Assembly (NCBI RefSeq): GCF_048771995.1
Contig: NC_133024.1
Span: 28,350,001-28,414,000 of the forward strand
Length of the DNA: 64,000 nt
Reading direction: 5' to 3'
Origin: Taeniopygia guttata
Taxonomy: Eukaryota > Chordata > Aves > Passeriformes > Estrildidae
The notes under the pieces were generated by a model. The model searched no databases, had not been told where the DNA came from, and saw nothing but the letters and a program-made list of their open reading frames with translations. Of this stretch, positions 36,627 to 48,470 are shown piece by piece. Positions within the stretch are counted from its first letter, which is position 1, and each line of letters opens with the position of its first letter. Both the position numbers and the translations under genes were made by a program.

Positions 36627-39600
36627 CTAGTGCCTGTCCTCCTTTACTATCCCATTGATCCAGTCCACGTAGTTGAGGATCTTGGTGTAGAAGCCGTAGC
36701 CTGTGGCACAGCCGATTCCCCAAGAAACGATGCCGGTAGCCACCCAGCGACCACTTTCCCTGTCTAACACCGTGAAGACACTCCCACTATCCCCCTGGCA
36801 GGTATCCTTCTTGCCTTCGAGGAGGCCAGCACAGAACATGTTCTCAGAGAAAACCATAGGGATACCTTTCTTATTACTGTCTAGCCAACTCTGACACTTC
36901 TCTTGAGAAACTGCTGGCAGGCTCACGTACTTCAAATCGCTTGAGATGTGGTTTTTATCCACACCAAAGCCACTCACGTAGCCCATGTGCCCATGCGCGT
37001 AGAACGAGGTGTTGGTGGCATCTGGGAGACAGATGGGCAGCAGTGTAGGGCCCAGGGTTACTGGGTTTTTCAGCTCCAGCAGGGCTATGTCCCCGTTGAA
37101 GTTGTGCTCATCTTTAGGGTTGAAGTCTGGGTGGATAAAGATCCTACGTACAGGGTGGGTACCCATCCTGCGGAGCTCGTCTACATTGGTGTGGCCAAGG
37201 AAAATTTCAGCCTCTTCTGCCAGCTGCTCCAGGCTCACATTATTCCGTACTCCTCCTTTGGGGAAGATGGTGTGGGCAGCGGTCAGGATCCAGCGGTCGC
37301 CCAAGAGGGCACCACCCCCCCGTCCATTGATGCCAGTCAGAGCCTGCCAAGGAAAATTGCCTCTCCCTGCTGATTTGCCACCCAAGATCCGCTGGACTTC
37401 AACAACAGGATGGACTGGCTTCCCACACACTGTGGAGAAACACAAGAACATGACACTTACCCTCTGTTTTCTTCTGGCTTTTCTCTCTCTTTCCTCACCA
37501 TCACTGTCTGATTTCACTTTATTTTGGCTTTCTGGATAGTTTTACATTTTCCCTCACAGATACCACTATCCTCACCCCCCTCCCTGCATGTTGTCCCAGT
37601 TTTGTACTGATTGTAAACATGAGTCAGAAAATATCAAAGTCAGAGTTTTTACTGACCTGGCAAGCAGGATGGAATTCTCTTTTGGCCATCTTGATCCAGC
37701 CAGGTTCCCTCAGGAGAACAGGTGAATCTTTCTGTAGGATGAGGGGGAAGGGAATGAGACCCAGGCCTGCAGGCATGGGGTGGGAAAAGAATAGAATAGA
37801 ATAGAATAGAATAGAATAGAATAGAATAGAATAGAATAGAATAGAATAGAATAGAATAGAATAGAATAGAATAGAATAGAATAGAATAGAACATTTTCAA
37901 GAGATTCCTCAGCCCTTCCATCCCAAAGCACTCTTTCCTGGGAAAAGCTGCCTCTGGTAGGGCGTGGAATGTCTCCATCTGTACATCTGGAAGCATCTCA
38001 GTTCCAGGGGAGCAGTAAAGCTCAGGCACAACAGAAGAAAAGGCTGAAGGGCCATCTGAGTGAAGTCTTATCTTCACTGAGTCCACAGGTGTACAGAGCA
38101 CTGTTTGACCTTATTTAGCCCAAAGAAGGGAGAGAAGTAGTAAAAGCACGGATTTTAGAGTCAACCTTCTGGTGTTGGTAGTTTGCAGAGAGTAGGACAA
38201 GATGGTTTGTCCCAGAAATGGGAACCAGATAAGTCAGTTACTGTACATGATAAGTATCTATTTCTGAGCCTAAGTTGCAGGTCAGCTAAACTTCACGTGT
38301 CATCTCTTCAACACAAACTCCACTACCTCCAACACTCTTGCTTTTCTCAGAAAGTTTGTGCTGGTGACTAAAAATAATTTTTATACAATTTGTCTTAACA
38401 TTGAAGTAAATGCTTCTAAGAAAGTGTTTGCTGTTCTCTTTCAAAGTTGACTAAATTATGATGACTCCCCATCAGAATGTGGCTGGAGCTGGTATTTGCT
38501 TGCTCCTGATTTTTCTTCTGATGAGACTGATCTCTGAATCTATATAAAGGATTTAAACTCAGATGCAAGAATCATCAAATTGAACATTAGTACCAACTTA
38601 AAGAACTCTTTAGTTGCATGTCACCTCTCTCCATCTTGCAACACAACCATGTGTCCATGCTGGTAACTGTATCCAGGAACTTATTCAGATTTTTTTTTTT
38701 TTTCCTTGTGGAGGCTAAATGAGCAGCCAAAGCAAGGAAATAATGAATTCGTCATCCTGTTCTTGGAATCAAAGGTCCTGCATCATCAAGTAATGTCTCA
38801 GGTGTAAAAAGAAGGCATGTGAATGGTTTTGAATGATGACTTAATTTTTATGAGCTGCTGCATTTAAATAGATTTTTTTGCAAGTATGTTTTTTAGATCT
38901 TAGATATCTCTGCAGCTGAATAATATTCTAAAGAGCTAAACAGCATTACACTGGAGCAGAGTGTGTGTTTATTTATTTGCCTCTGTAGCAACTTGGTCTG
39001 ATGCAGGGAGTTTTATGAATTTTGGTGATTCCCAGACACCATGCCTCAAATTTCAGTGAAAGAATGAAATCCACCAGAAAAGAAAAAAATCCACTTAGAA
39101 AACCCCAACAAAACAAACAACCATAACTATAGCTGAGAGAACAAGACCTTCCACAAAAGTTAAGGGGAACATGGAAGAGGGATGTGATGGGCTCTGGGAA
39201 TGAAGCAGGGTGGGAACAGACTGAGACAAGAAGACTTCAGAGAAAAGACTGGAGAGTCTTCACAGGAGGAAAGCATGAGCACTAAGGGGAGAAGAGCCAG
39301 TTCTAATTGGAAATGTGAGAAGGCTTTCCAGGCGCAGGTCTCGGTGATGTCTGTGTGGGGTTGGGACTCACCACCGCCCGTTCCAGTGACAATGTGGTAA
39401 TAGGGCTCGTTGCACTGGTAGGAGATCACTGACTGGTACTCATTGTTTGCAGGCTCCTTAACGTAGCTGAATGCACCATTGGTCAGGTTTTTGGGGATGC
39501 CACAGTTCACAACTGTGGAAAAAAAGGAAAAAAAAAAAAGAAGACATGAATCAATGCCAGACTGACTGCAAGTCTGGGCACTGGGGCCATGATGTGAAGG

Positions 39601-42600
39601 ACCAGTTAAAACACTGGGCAAAGACAGGTTGTCCCAAAACAGATCCCAGATTAGGATCTTTTGCTTTTAGATGTTGCAATATCATAGAAATTTTGAGTGA
39701 TATTTTATGCATTTTTGTAAGGGAGGAAAAACATTTGAATTTTTGCAAACAGAAAAATGTGAATCAGTGGTGGACCTCCACAGGTCCTTCCAGACAGCAC
39801 ATCCATGAGGCTATGGCATGAACAAAGTGAGTCAGAGAGGCTGAATTTCCCACATTCCTAGAGGAAGAAAGCCACAGTAGGGGATGTTATTCCTGTACTC
39901 AGATCACTCACTTTCACAGCGGGGCATGGGTTGATGCCATGTGCCATCAGCCTGGCAGACAGCCGTGAAGGACACCAGCTTTCGGTCGCCCTACATGGGA
40001 GAGAAAAACATCTGTTGGTTGTGCAGAGCCTTTAATTCCTTCCCCACATAAAAATATTATTCTGTGTGCCCATCTTTTCACTGATGTCTGATATCTGCCC
40101 CCTGCAGTCTGTTCCAGTTGCTGTCTCCTCCTGCCTTCCCTCTATCCTGTATTTGCTACAGGCTACGCATTCTTCACAGCAGGCCAAGATACCAGCAGAC
40201 AGCAACTATAAACCCACAATGAGTCAGAGGTGCTGCCCAGCCCTGGCAATAGGATGGCAAGGGAGGCAGGTAGCATCTTCTGCTTTCATCTTCTGATTTC
40301 ATATCCTTCCAAAGAGGTGCTCTTGTTTACCAACTTTTCCTGGGATCTTTGTCTACAGTCTTCTACCAGGGCTTCCTGAAAGAGTAACTGCATAAGGAAG
40401 AGAGCTAGGAAAAGAGAAACTACTGGAAGAAAGCTGAGAGAAGCAAAGAAGAAACAGAAATTATGAGAGGTTGCCATGAGTGAAATCTTCAAAGGTAATT
40501 TAACTGAAAGGTGAAAGACACAAACTGAAGACAAAACAGAATATGGCTGAAGGGAGTGGAGAAGGGATCTCACCTCCATCAGGTTATACCCAGTCTTGCA
40601 GCTGACAACAAAATAGTCCTGAAATTGATACAGGGGCTGCAGGTCTCTGATGATGGTAAATGGATCCCGTGGGACAGGCTGTGGGCACCGTATTTCTGTG
40701 ACAGAGTGGGACAGATTAAGCTGGAATTAGCAAACAGTGTCAGTAGGCTGTAGTAGCCTCTGGGGGAGAAATCTCTTACTCTCTGAGGTGTAGTGGATCT
40801 TCCAGCCACGGCTGAACCCTGAGTCATCGGTGAGGAAGAGTATGTCCACCTCATTGCTGTTGGTTTCAATGACACCAGGTGGCTCCCTGCCACAGAATTC
40901 ACCAATCTCTCTTCCTCGTGCTTGGATCTGATGAGGAAAACATGTATCACAGGGATAGAAACAGAAACACACATGCCTCTCTGCCACTGTACGCCTGTTT
41001 CAACGCAGACCAAGTTTACCAGAGTGCCTGTGATGGTGAATAAGGCTGGTTGTCAGACCCATATTTGCTTATGCCTTCACTGACAGATCAGAACTACAGA
41101 CTGACCTAGCACAAGCTCTACTCCCACCCTTATCTGGGAATCAGAGCTGTCAGTCCCTGAGATTAAATCAAAGGGAAATTAAACTGGAAGAAGGATTTTT
41201 TTTTCCTTCATCACTCACAGGGACCTATGACCCAGAGTCTCTGACCTCAGGACAGTGGTAATTAAATTCACCGAGGGAGAGACAAGAGCTCAGTCATTTG
41301 TGCTGGGGCATTCTGCTTGTACTGATTCCATATTTCCCATCTGAATAGTGGTGTCCCCACGATTTCTGGCAGCAGGGTTGGGAGGACAATTTGCTAATCT
41401 CAGTACCTTGAGCTGATCATAAGGACAGTGGACCTGCTGGTGGTCATCAATCTCAAAGGGTTGCAAGAACTTGAGGGAGATAGACAGGCCATTCTGCAGG
41501 CGGATGCTGTAGTTACACTGGAGGTTTTCGGGGTAGGGCTGGGGGTACTCGGGGCTGCTCAGGTACCCAGACGCCTCTGTGAACAACTCGCTGCTGCACT
41601 CCACTGGTGAAGAGGAAGCAAGGACAGGTCACATCGTGCGGCTGTGCCTTCTGCAGCCCCCCCATCTGCTTCCTAAGTCACTTCTCCCAACCTTCCTGCA
41701 TGAAGGGCTCCTTCTCTGGAACCCTCTGATCTTTTACAATTTCTCTGTACCTTTGCAGGAGTGGTGGTCACTCTGAAGCTGGTAACCAATCCGGCAAGAA
41801 CAGAAGTAGCCACCCACATAGTTGTGACAGAAGTGCTGGCACGGAGGCCTTTCATTGCTCTCAGCAGCATTGTTAAGATCACATTCATCCAGATCTGAAG
41901 ACACAGAAAGTGAAGGGGCAAGAGGAAGAAAGTGTTAAACCTCCCTGCTCTATACTGACAGTACTTAGAGATCCATATCCTTGTCTGAAGCTTCTCTATT
42001 TGCTTGGCAAGGAGGGAAATTGGTTGGAGCCACACAGGCTTTTCCCTCCTGCATGTTGACGGTATTTCCTACTCACCCACAGCTTTGTAATAAGCCAGGA
42101 AGCCCCTGTAAGGAATCACTGTGCCATTATCTTCATTGGAGAAATCGGAGTGAAATTCCAGGTGCATCTTGTTCCCTTTAGATACAAACTCCTTTCTTCC
42201 CGGGTGATTGCCAGTGGTTGACCCAAGCCGGCCACAATATCGGCCCAAGTCCTTCTTGTCTGCTTTGATCTGTCAAAGTTAAGGTGAAATTAGTGTAGCC
42301 TCACAAGATTGAGTCTGCTCCACACACTGATATTACCCAACCGTGAATTATCAGTGCTTGCTCCTCCCATTTCTATCTTTAACTCCTTCCCTTTCCTGGG
42401 CCTGGTGGATGAAGAGCCACTGCACGTGGTGGCCACTGGATTGCCATCTCCAGGCACCCCTTGGCCCAGGTGCCTATGCACGTACCTTAACATAGTCATA
42501 GAAGCAGGACTCAGATGGCTCCAGGTCAAAGTATTTGAAGGTCAGCTTCACCACATAGCCTTTTGGGACCTGGATATCCCAGCTGCTGATGTTATCATTG

Positions 42601-43398
42601 GGATATGGCTTGGGATAGCTGGGGGATCTGATCTCCCCAAAAAAGGGAGAACCTTTTGGGACTGGACTGCAACCGATCACTCCAAAAAAGAGGAAGGCCC
42701 ATGGGAGACAAGGAACATGCCTGTGAACACGACAAATAAACTATGACATTGCACAAAATTAGGTCATTCAAAATCAGGGGAGACTTCACAACTGACTTGT
42801 GCACTGTCCAGAGGAATGCAAACACAGGAGGCCCAGTTGCAGGACCAGCTCCTGGCTTGGATCACTCAGGAACAAGATGGGCAGCTGAAATGAAGATACC
42901 AGCATTAACAAGGTTCCAGCAAGTCACTCTAAGTAGCCTCTACAGAGAAATTCATTAACCCAGGAAGCAGCATGGAGGAGCATGGGTGAATTCCCTAAGT
43001 AAGGTCTGCATGTTCCCAGAAGCTGTAGGGCTGATTCTTACAGAACCAGGAGAAGTTTGGGCCCCCTTGACCCTGGACCAGCGGGTTGTTTTGAGTTATC
43101 GCTAGTTTAGGATCCTTGGCGAGGATCTGAACAGCTCAAGCTCTGCCAGTGTCTCTTGGGCAGCCCTCACACCTCCCTCTCTGTCCTCCAAAAGTCGGCA
43201 CCCACATTTTTTTCCTCTCATTCTGTGCATCTCCCCTCTCGCCCCCTGTGTCCCTCGGAAACAATCTCACTGCCCAGAGCAGCAGCTTAGCCCCGTTGTC
43301 CTATTCTCCCCCCTGGAAAGGTCTAAGCCCCAGGACCCCTCCAGCCTTCCCAAGGCTGTGCGGGCGTGTCGCCCCCCCCTCAGAGCCCCGACTCACAT
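36627..43398 (-). CDS. C1R: Complement C1r serine protease
   Basis: C1r autoactivates inside the C1 complex and then cleaves C1s. Eleven coding exons on the minus strand: 43398-43397, 42720-42486, 42269-42077, 41894-41751, 41603-41407, 40927-40780, 40695-40574, 39990-39912, 39512-39372, 37731-37657 and 37429-36627, giving 712 aa (human 705). The start codon appears split: AT ends exon 1 (followed by GTGAGT) and G begins exon 2; no in-frame ATG exists in exon 2 before the mature protein. The signal peptide is MHVPCLPWAFLFFGVIGC, then SPVPKGSPFFGEIRSPSYP, matching human SIPIPQKLFGEVTSP. Domains: CUB1 ~19-143, EGF 144-191 (N168 motif), CUB2 192-306, CCP1 307-374, CCP2 374-446, protease 460-712. 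The activation bond is Arg459-Ile460. The triad is His498, Asp559, Ser660, with Asp654 for trypsin-like specificity. The active-site loop is GDSGS, with Ser662 where Gly is nearly invariant. Confidence 0.96.
37788..37891. repeat. Pentanucleotide microsatellite (GAATA)n in a C1R intron
   Basis: About 21 perfect copies of the 5-bp unit over 104 bp, starting only 57 bp from the acceptor side of the exon ending at 37731. In the sense of C1R it reads (TATTC)n. The perfection suggests recent expansion and likely length polymorphism. It produces an apparent Ile-Leu-Phe-Tyr-Ser repeat frame that is not a gene. Confidence 0.97.
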
Positions 43399-43700
43399 CT
43401 CCGTGCGCTCGCCCCTGCCGCGCAGCCCGGCGGAGCTCGGAGCGGCGGCCGGCGGGGAGCCGGGGGCGGGCGGGACGGGGGGAGGAGGAGGGAGGGAGCG
43501 AGGCAGGCAGGAGCGGGGAATAGAAAGCCGGACTGCGAACAGCCTGGCACCGGACCAGGTCCCAGCGCCGTCTCTGCTGCCCTCTGCTGCCGAACGCCCC
43601 GGCCCCGGTCCGCGAACACGGAGCCGGGGGTGCCCCGGGGGTGTCCCGGGGAGGTCCCGGCCTGGCCGCGCAGAGCCGAGCTACCTCTTCTTGCCCAGGA
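43397..43700 (-). promoter_or_regulatory. C1R first exon and CpG-rich promoter region
   Basis: The DNA upstream of the split C1R start codon is GC- and CpG-rich to about 43690, with GGGGCGGG-like boxes and a purine-rich stretch near 43475-43500. Exon 1 ends GCACGGAGAT before a strong GTGAGT donor at 43396. No TATA box is seen. Its 5' end cannot be set. The intron 1 segment 42721-43396 holds no further coding sequence. Confidence 0.6.
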
Positions 43701-46700
43701 GGCAGGAAAACGATTGCCGGAGACTCCTCCAAGGGCTTGGTCTGCAATCCAGAAGCTGTTCCGAGCTTGTTCCCACCGAAAATATCCTCCCAGGAAGCCC
43801 CCACCCACCCCAATCCTCCTGGGCTGTTTTCTGGTATAGAAAGATGAGAAAATTTATAGCCTTCACAAGTGATTCCAAACTTTAAAAAAAATCAAGCTGA
43901 AATTAAGCTGTCAAAAAAGATAAGTTTTCTCAATTCTGACCTGCTGAAGAACACTTCTGAGATTTTTTTTTTTTTTTTTTTTTTTTGGAGGGGGGCTGGG
44001 AATTGGGATCATTTTCAAGAAAAGCAAGAAGCCTCAGGCACTTGACTTAAAAAGATATTAAGAAAAATGAAAGTCTGCAGAATTAAAGGCATTCTGAGAA
44101 CAAATCCCTTTTCAAGGACCCCTCTTGATGTTTCTTCTGCAAGCATTTTTAGGAGAACCAAGATAGATAGATAAGGCCCTCTATTTCATGAGGAAATGAG
44201 AAAATATATCTACCCAAAAACCCCTTTCAGGATTTTAACAACATAGTGCCCAAGACACATATTTGTGTCCCCAGTTTTATGAAGTTTAAAATTTCTTGGC
44301 TTTCAGGCTTTGATGTAAGAGATAAAACATAATTTTAGTGTTTTTTCTTAGAATTATGAGTGGCTTCAGAGAGGTTAGGAAGTGTCTCACATTGAAATCA
44401 GAGGAAGTAATTCACAGCCACAAAAACATGTTGAATGAAGATGAAAATAGTGTTTAAAAGAATGAAGAAAGCATCTTTGGGATATTTATGGAAGTGTACT
44501 AGAGAACGTGTTCATCAAATATCTTTGAATTATTATCCCAAAAAGATGGCACAAACACAGCACAGCTACATCCTCGGTCCTGCTCCAGTGCTCCCACTGG
44601 TGGCGTTCCCCTTCAGATGCTCTGTGCAATCTTCGTGTTAGGCTGGGGCCAAGAAACACCACGGTACCCATCTTTGCTTAGGGGCAGAATTCCTGTAAAA
44701 CCATGGAATATATGTAGGGCCACAGAAAGCCAAAACCAGCCCCCATTTGCTGTCTGCTGGCCTCAGCTGCACTACAAGTGGTCTGGACAGTAAATACAGA
44801 CAATATCAGAGGAAAGTAGAAAAACTGTAGATCTTCAGAACACCAACATTCTCTCATGGTGCAAGAACCCTGCTTTGAATACAGTGTATTGCAGGAGGTA
44901 ATTGGAAAGAAATCTGCTCTAGAGACTCAGAAACCGTGAAAATTTCCTCTGGCATGCAGGTTAGATCCTCTCATCCACAGAGGAGAAGGAGCTGCATACT
45001 TTATCCTCAAGCCTGAGTCAAGGAGGGCAGAGAATTACCTCTGCTTGGCCTCCTACAGCTACACCACCTGCCCTACAGCACAGCAGGACTCCAGACCCAG
45101 GCTCATCTATAAACACTGAGCTGCTTCCCCAGGGAAGCAGCGTACCCTCAGCCCTGTTGGTTTGACTACCCAAAGTATCCAAAGGCTTGGTTGGAGCCTT
45201 CTGGGGACACTGCCATTTGGCTTGGCCTTCACACAGTCAGGCCTGTGCTGTTCAGTGGCTCAGCACTCTTTCAGACAAATCATGCAGCTTTGGCAGCTCT
45301 GGCTGATAGGGAGAGGATGATCAAGACCAAAAGAAGGTTCAGGAGTCAAAGAGTGGGTCTTTCCTCTGATATGAGATGGTGAGCAGCAGCAACAGCATCT
45401 TGGCAGCCTATTTCTGTGTCTTCTAAATCAAGGAGCAAAACCAAGTGTAACACCCTGAGGGGTACACAGTTCTGCAGCACCAGCCACTCACCAATATCAC
45501 ACCTCCTCCCACCTGTGTCCTCCCAATATCACAACTTTCCCCTGCTTTACAGAGGCATCCTCACTTCCCATAGCCTCACGTCTCAGCAACATAGTGCTGT
45601 TGGGTAAAGTCACCATCTGACTTAGGCATCACACATATAGCATGATAACAAAAGAAAAGACTGGATTATTAATGCTGGCAGCTACTACCTGAAGCCCTGG
45701 AATATGTTGCAGTACTGTGCCCTCTGATTATTGTAAGTGTGGACCACATCAAGTGAGTATGATTCTTATCTGTGGTTCTGGCACAGTCAGATGCTTCCTG
45801 AAGAAGAGAGGCTCTCATGGATATATGATGGCTGGCAATGAGTCAGAAGCAGTCTACTTGGCCTACCACCTCTCAGGCTTACAGGAAAATTACATGGATG
45901 GCAGAAGAGTCTGGCTAATCACCTGAAGGCAATAGTGTCTGCCATCCAGCCACAATGTAGACTTAGGAGAGGAGAGGAGAGTGTATCAGCTTGTGGTGCA
46001 GGGCCTGGAATGAGCTGATTAGTTGTTGATCACAGTCTGGAAGATACCAGCCTGGACATGGTGAGGTGGGGTCGGTGCTGGGCATCAGGAGCAGTTCTGA
46101 GTGTGTTCTCGTGGCATAGAAGCGTGCAAAGAAGGCAACAGTGGAACCAGCTCAAGCTGCTGTCTGCCTTTTGCAGCTTCATGATTCAACAAAAGTCATG
46201 CAGAGGTTCGGTATGGTAGGAGAAGTGATGGGTTGAGCAGGTCTGCACAGAGCAGACATGCTGGATGGCCTGGTTCTGACTGCTCGCTGGTTTTGATTCT
46301 GGCACTCAAACTGTGGACTGTGGATACTGACAGGGTGCTCCTGCCTCATATGTTCTCAGATACAACCGTAAAGAATCAGAGGTTGACACTACAGGCACAG
46401 CTGCAGCTCCCCAACACTTTCCTTATCACGTATTCTGAAGTAATGCTTTTCTCATGGCACTCATCTTTGCAGTTCCCTGAAAAGAAGCTCTCCAGAAAAT
46501 ACTATTTTAAAATGAGCTGTTGGCAGAAAAAATGCATTTTTTCAGCCTATAAAGGGCTTATATTTTAAAAATATGCCAACCTCTTGGTTCTCTGTGGCAT
46601 CAGTAGCTGCACATTTATGTGTACCCTGCCTTTCAATCTTTTGTTGGAGGGCAACCACAAGCATTTTTCAGAAATAATTGCCTGTGGACTGATGCCCATC

Positions 46701-47049
46701 CCATCTGGTGTCATAATTAAAGAACACCTCTCTTTGTGGCATGGGTCTGGCTTTTCAGGGGACTTTGCCTCCTCTGGTTTCCAATTGCAATTGGTCTCCA
46801 ATTGCAGATAGGTGTGAACCAGCGGAGCTATGATGGTTGTGAGGAGACTCCACCAAGAATGCCAGAAGGAAGGTTGGTGGCTGTGAATTCTTACCCCATG
46901 AAGAGATCCTGACCCTTCCTCACCCATGGGACCCTCTCAGGAAGGCGGTGAACATGGGGCTGATTACTCCAGCCCTCTCACTTCACACCACCACATGAGA
47001 ATCCTAGACTCTGAAGGACAGGTTCTGTTTCCTATCCATCCTACTTGAG

Positions 47050-47120
47050 GATCCCAAGAAGCTGTGGCTGCCACATCCCTGGAAGTGCTCAAGGTCAGGT
47101 TGGATGAGGCTTTAAGCCTC
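47050..47120 (+). repeat. CR1 LINE fragment, left part of a split copy
   Basis: CCCAAGAAGCTGTGGCTGCC, CATCCCTGGAAGTGCTCAAG and GTCAGGTTGGATGAGGCTTT are CR1 in plus orientation, cut short near 47120. The matching right end of a plus-oriented CR1, GGAACTAAATGATCTTAACA with ACAACCCAAACTACTCC and ATGATTCTAGGA, appears at 48067-48122. The two look like one copy split by later insertions. Confidence 0.75.
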
Positions 47121-47137
47121 CTAGGGTGACGTTACGG

Positions 47138-47823
47138 TGTTTGTATCTCCAATAGTATGTTCTGTTTACGTTTGATATTATGTTCTGTGCTTTCAGAACT
47201 GACTCTGAAAGTGAAGGTTTGTTTTGCCGTGTTATCATCTGGTTCACCTCCCCCCATGGTCTGCTGTCTAGAAAAGGCTAGGGCTGGCTGGCTGGCTTTT
47301 GCTTTGCTTGCTTGCTTGCTTGGCTTGCTTGCTTTGCCTGCTTGCTTGCTTTGCTTGCTTCTGCTTTTGCCTTTGCTTCCTAGTTAGGTTAGCTAAGCAG
47401 TCCAATTCTTTCCCTGGACTGTTGCTTTTTCCTTTCCTCTTCCTGAACACCATCCAACCTGCTCTGGACTGGGATCTGGGAAACACCAAGGAACACCAGG
47501 AGCCTGCACTTTGTGATCTGCAGCAGCCATCCCCAGTGCTGGAGAGCAATCCCCAGCGTCCAGACCCGGGCGACCACTCCCAAGAAAGACTTTCTGGATT
47601 TGTTCAGCTCTTCAGAGGGGTGAAAGAGTTTTGCTGTCATCTGGTGTTGTTAATTGTTTTGGTGCTGGGGAGTGCTTTGTTCGTTGAATAAACAGGTTCT
47701 TTTCCACTTCTCTCTCAGGGGAAATTTTTCCCTCAACCAGGTGGGTGGGGAGGGGCCGTGGGGGTTTATTTCCTGAGGGCTCCTTTCAGAGGGTTTTCCC
47801 CAAATTTGCCCTAAACTAGGACA
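47138..47823 (+). mobile_element. Solo-type LTR of an endogenous retrovirus, avian (passerine-like) family
   Basis: A segment of about 690 bp starting TGTTTGTATC and ending CTAAACTAGGACA, with TG...CA-type ends. It contains a GCTT/TGCTT-rich stretch (47283-47380), a polyadenylation-type element (GTTGAATAAACAGG) followed by CCACTTCTCTC, and a GTGGGGGTTTATTTCCTGAG to TTTGCCCTAAACTAGG end typical of LTRs common in songbird genomes. No internal retroviral genes lie next to it, so it reads as a lone LTR fossil. No clean target-site duplication was found. It sits inside an older CR1 copy. The family name is from memory of such LTRs, not a search. Confidence 0.65.
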
Positions 47824-47839
47824 GTGATCTAAGTGCAAT

Positions 47840-48066
47840 GTCACAGAATCACAGAATCGCTTAGGTTGGGAAAGACCTCCAAGATCATCAAATCCAACCT
47901 TTGACCGATCATCAACCTTTTCAGCGAGACCATGGCAGTAAGAGCCACATCCAATCATCTCGTGAACACCTCTGGGGATGGTGACACCACCACCTCCCTG
48001 GGTAGTTCATTTCAATGACTGACAATGCTTTCTCTGAAGAAATTCTTCTTGAATTCCACGGGAGGC
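47840..48066 (-). repeat. CR1 LINE 3' fragment, minus orientation
   Basis: The plus strand begins GTCACAGAATCACAGAATCG and CTTAGGTTGGGAAAGACCTC, then AAGATCATCAAATCCAACC, the reverse complement of a typical CR1 tail. It continues through CACCACCTCCCTGGGTAGTT to about 48066. It is less diverged than the split copy around it. Confidence 0.92.
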
Positions 48067-48122
48067 CTGGAACTAAATGATCTTAACATCCTTACAACCC
48101 AAACTACTCCATGATTCTAGGA
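48067..48122 (+). repeat. CR1 LINE tail, right part of the split copy
   Basis: GGAACTAAATGATCTTAACA, then CCTTACAACCCAAACTACTC and CATGATTCTAGGA, a CR1 3' terminus in plus orientation directly abutting the minus-strand CR1. It pairs with the fragment ending near 47120. Confidence 0.75.
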
Positions 48123-48229
48123 TCCCACCATCCCAGAAAGAACGTGTAGCCTCACAAGAGGAGCAGAGAAGCCGGCAGGTGATGGCTGCAGAAGCAGCCT
48201 GAGCTACCCTTGCCCACTCGGGCACCACC

Positions 48230-48470
48230 CCCCCATCCCCCCCATTCCCGGAGGGCACGGCGGGGTTCGGCAGCGCTGGGGGCAGCAGGAGGAGCGCAGG
48301 AGCTGCGGGGGCCGGGCTGGCTGCTCCTCCCAGTCCGCTCTTATTCTGAAAGGAGCCTCGGCGCCGCCGGCGGCCCGGCGCCCTCCCCGCCCGGCCCATC
48401 CCGCTCCCCGCCTCCCGCTCCCGCCGGCCCGGCCCAGCCGTGACCCCCGGCCGCTGCCGGCCGGTGGGCG
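48230..48470. other. CpG-rich block just downstream of RBP5
   Basis: About 240 bp of dense G+C with many CpGs (GGCGCCGCCGGCGGCCCGGC; CCGGCCCGGCCCAGCCGTGA) starting about 115 bp beyond the RBP5 stop codon. No start codon with coding potential or known motif set is evident. It may be an orphan CpG island, an unannotated promoter, or a 3'-end island. Confidence 0.45.

Noticed and set aside
37649-38101. Frame with a long Tyr-Ser-Ile-Leu-Phe repeat
   Set aside because: It is read from the GAATA microsatellite joined to the CCP2 exon of C1R; not a separate gene.
47268-47691. Cys/Leu-rich and Lys/Gln-rich frames
   Set aside because: They come from the GCTT-type simple repeat inside the LTR fossil; no protein match.
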